Part shown: in pieces, positions 18,237 through 18,499 of the stretch
Position numbering within the stretch: the first letter of the stretch is position 1
Layout of the letters: each line of letters starts with the position of its first letter
Assembly (NCBI RefSeq): GCF_026151205.1
Contig: NW_026971921.1
Location: 1-18,499 of the forward strand
DNA length: 18,499 bases
Origin: Bolinopsis microptera
Taxonomy: Eukaryota > Ctenophora > Tentaculata > Lobata > Bolinopsidae
Reading direction: 5' to 3'
Program-made: the position numbers and the translations under genes
The notes under the pieces: model-generated
What the model saw: the letters and a program-made list of their open reading frames with translations, nothing else
Told to the model about the DNA's origin: nothing
Database searches by the model: none

Positions 18237-18499
18237 AAAGACTTTTGGCAAAGCAGGCACAAATTTTAAGTCCCTTCCCCACGAACAAATCAAGTCAAAT
18301 GTTTTAAACCGAAACCAACATACAAAAGAACGAAAGACAGATGCAAATTTTTCGAAATAATGAAGACTTTAAAATACAAATTTCACCAAACATTTAGATG
18401 AGAAAAAAAGACGCTTGGCTACGCTTATTTTACTAAACAAGTTAAGTTTTAAAAAGGGGAAAACAACGCTTCATATATTTTAACACCAAAAAAAACCCT

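Larger units (their letters stand above)
17950..18499. other. Right flank, no gene seen
   Basis: Contains G-run blocks, a 10-bp-stem hairpin at 18089-18122 and a poly-G/poly-C pair at 18186-18232. No ORF of note. Confidence 0.5.

Overview
This window reads as nuclear DNA of an AT-rich invertebrate animal. The evidence is a complete, intronless seven-transmembrane receptor of the rhodopsin class, the tail of an endonuclease-bearing Penelope-like element (PLE), a decayed non-LTR retrotransposon, a TTAGGG tract and long satellite-like tandem repeats. A cnidarian, placozoan or other marine invertebrate would fit, but nothing here fixes the taxon.

The left 4 kb is a nested insertion. A PLE on the + strand enters from the left edge (3-280) and resumes at about 3202, ending with its Cys cluster and GIY-YIG endonuclease (stop at 3971). 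Between the halves sits a foldback-type DNA element of about 2.92 kb (281-3201) flanked by TA. Its arms are about 1.17 kb. The outer ~1,008 bp of the two arms are identical except for one base of homopolymer length, then identity drops sharply. The ~560-bp spacer carries nine TTAGGG-type units, bracketed by a 15-nt inverted repeat. I see no transposase, so the element is probably non-autonomous.

The middle (4.4-8.1 kb) holds the one convincing host gene, a 407-residue class A GPCR on the minus strand (4579-5802). Upstream of it lie a 13-bp tandem repeat carrying two CACGTG palindromes, a G-rich tract, and a compact 96-nt hairpin with CACGTG in both arms. Next, a 25-A run abuts a 5'-truncated, frameshifted LINE reverse-transcriptase C-terminus (7341-8064).

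The right 10 kb has no recognisable intact gene. It holds a ~247-266-bp tandem array (9490-10890), a second tandem repeat of ~280-310 bp (12220-12860), a GC-rich patch near 14.2 kb, and a second, much more diverged large inverted repeat (arms 15440-15962 and 17430-17949). That repeat's 1.47-kb spacer carries a strong hairpin and a 65-codon open frame that looks protein-like. Many single-base differences between repeat copies and many homopolymer runs suggest lower consensus quality to the right of ~8.1 kb, so absence of genes there is weak evidence.

The most unusual object is the foldback element with near-identical kilobase arms and a telomere-like tract, caught inside a PLE coding region.
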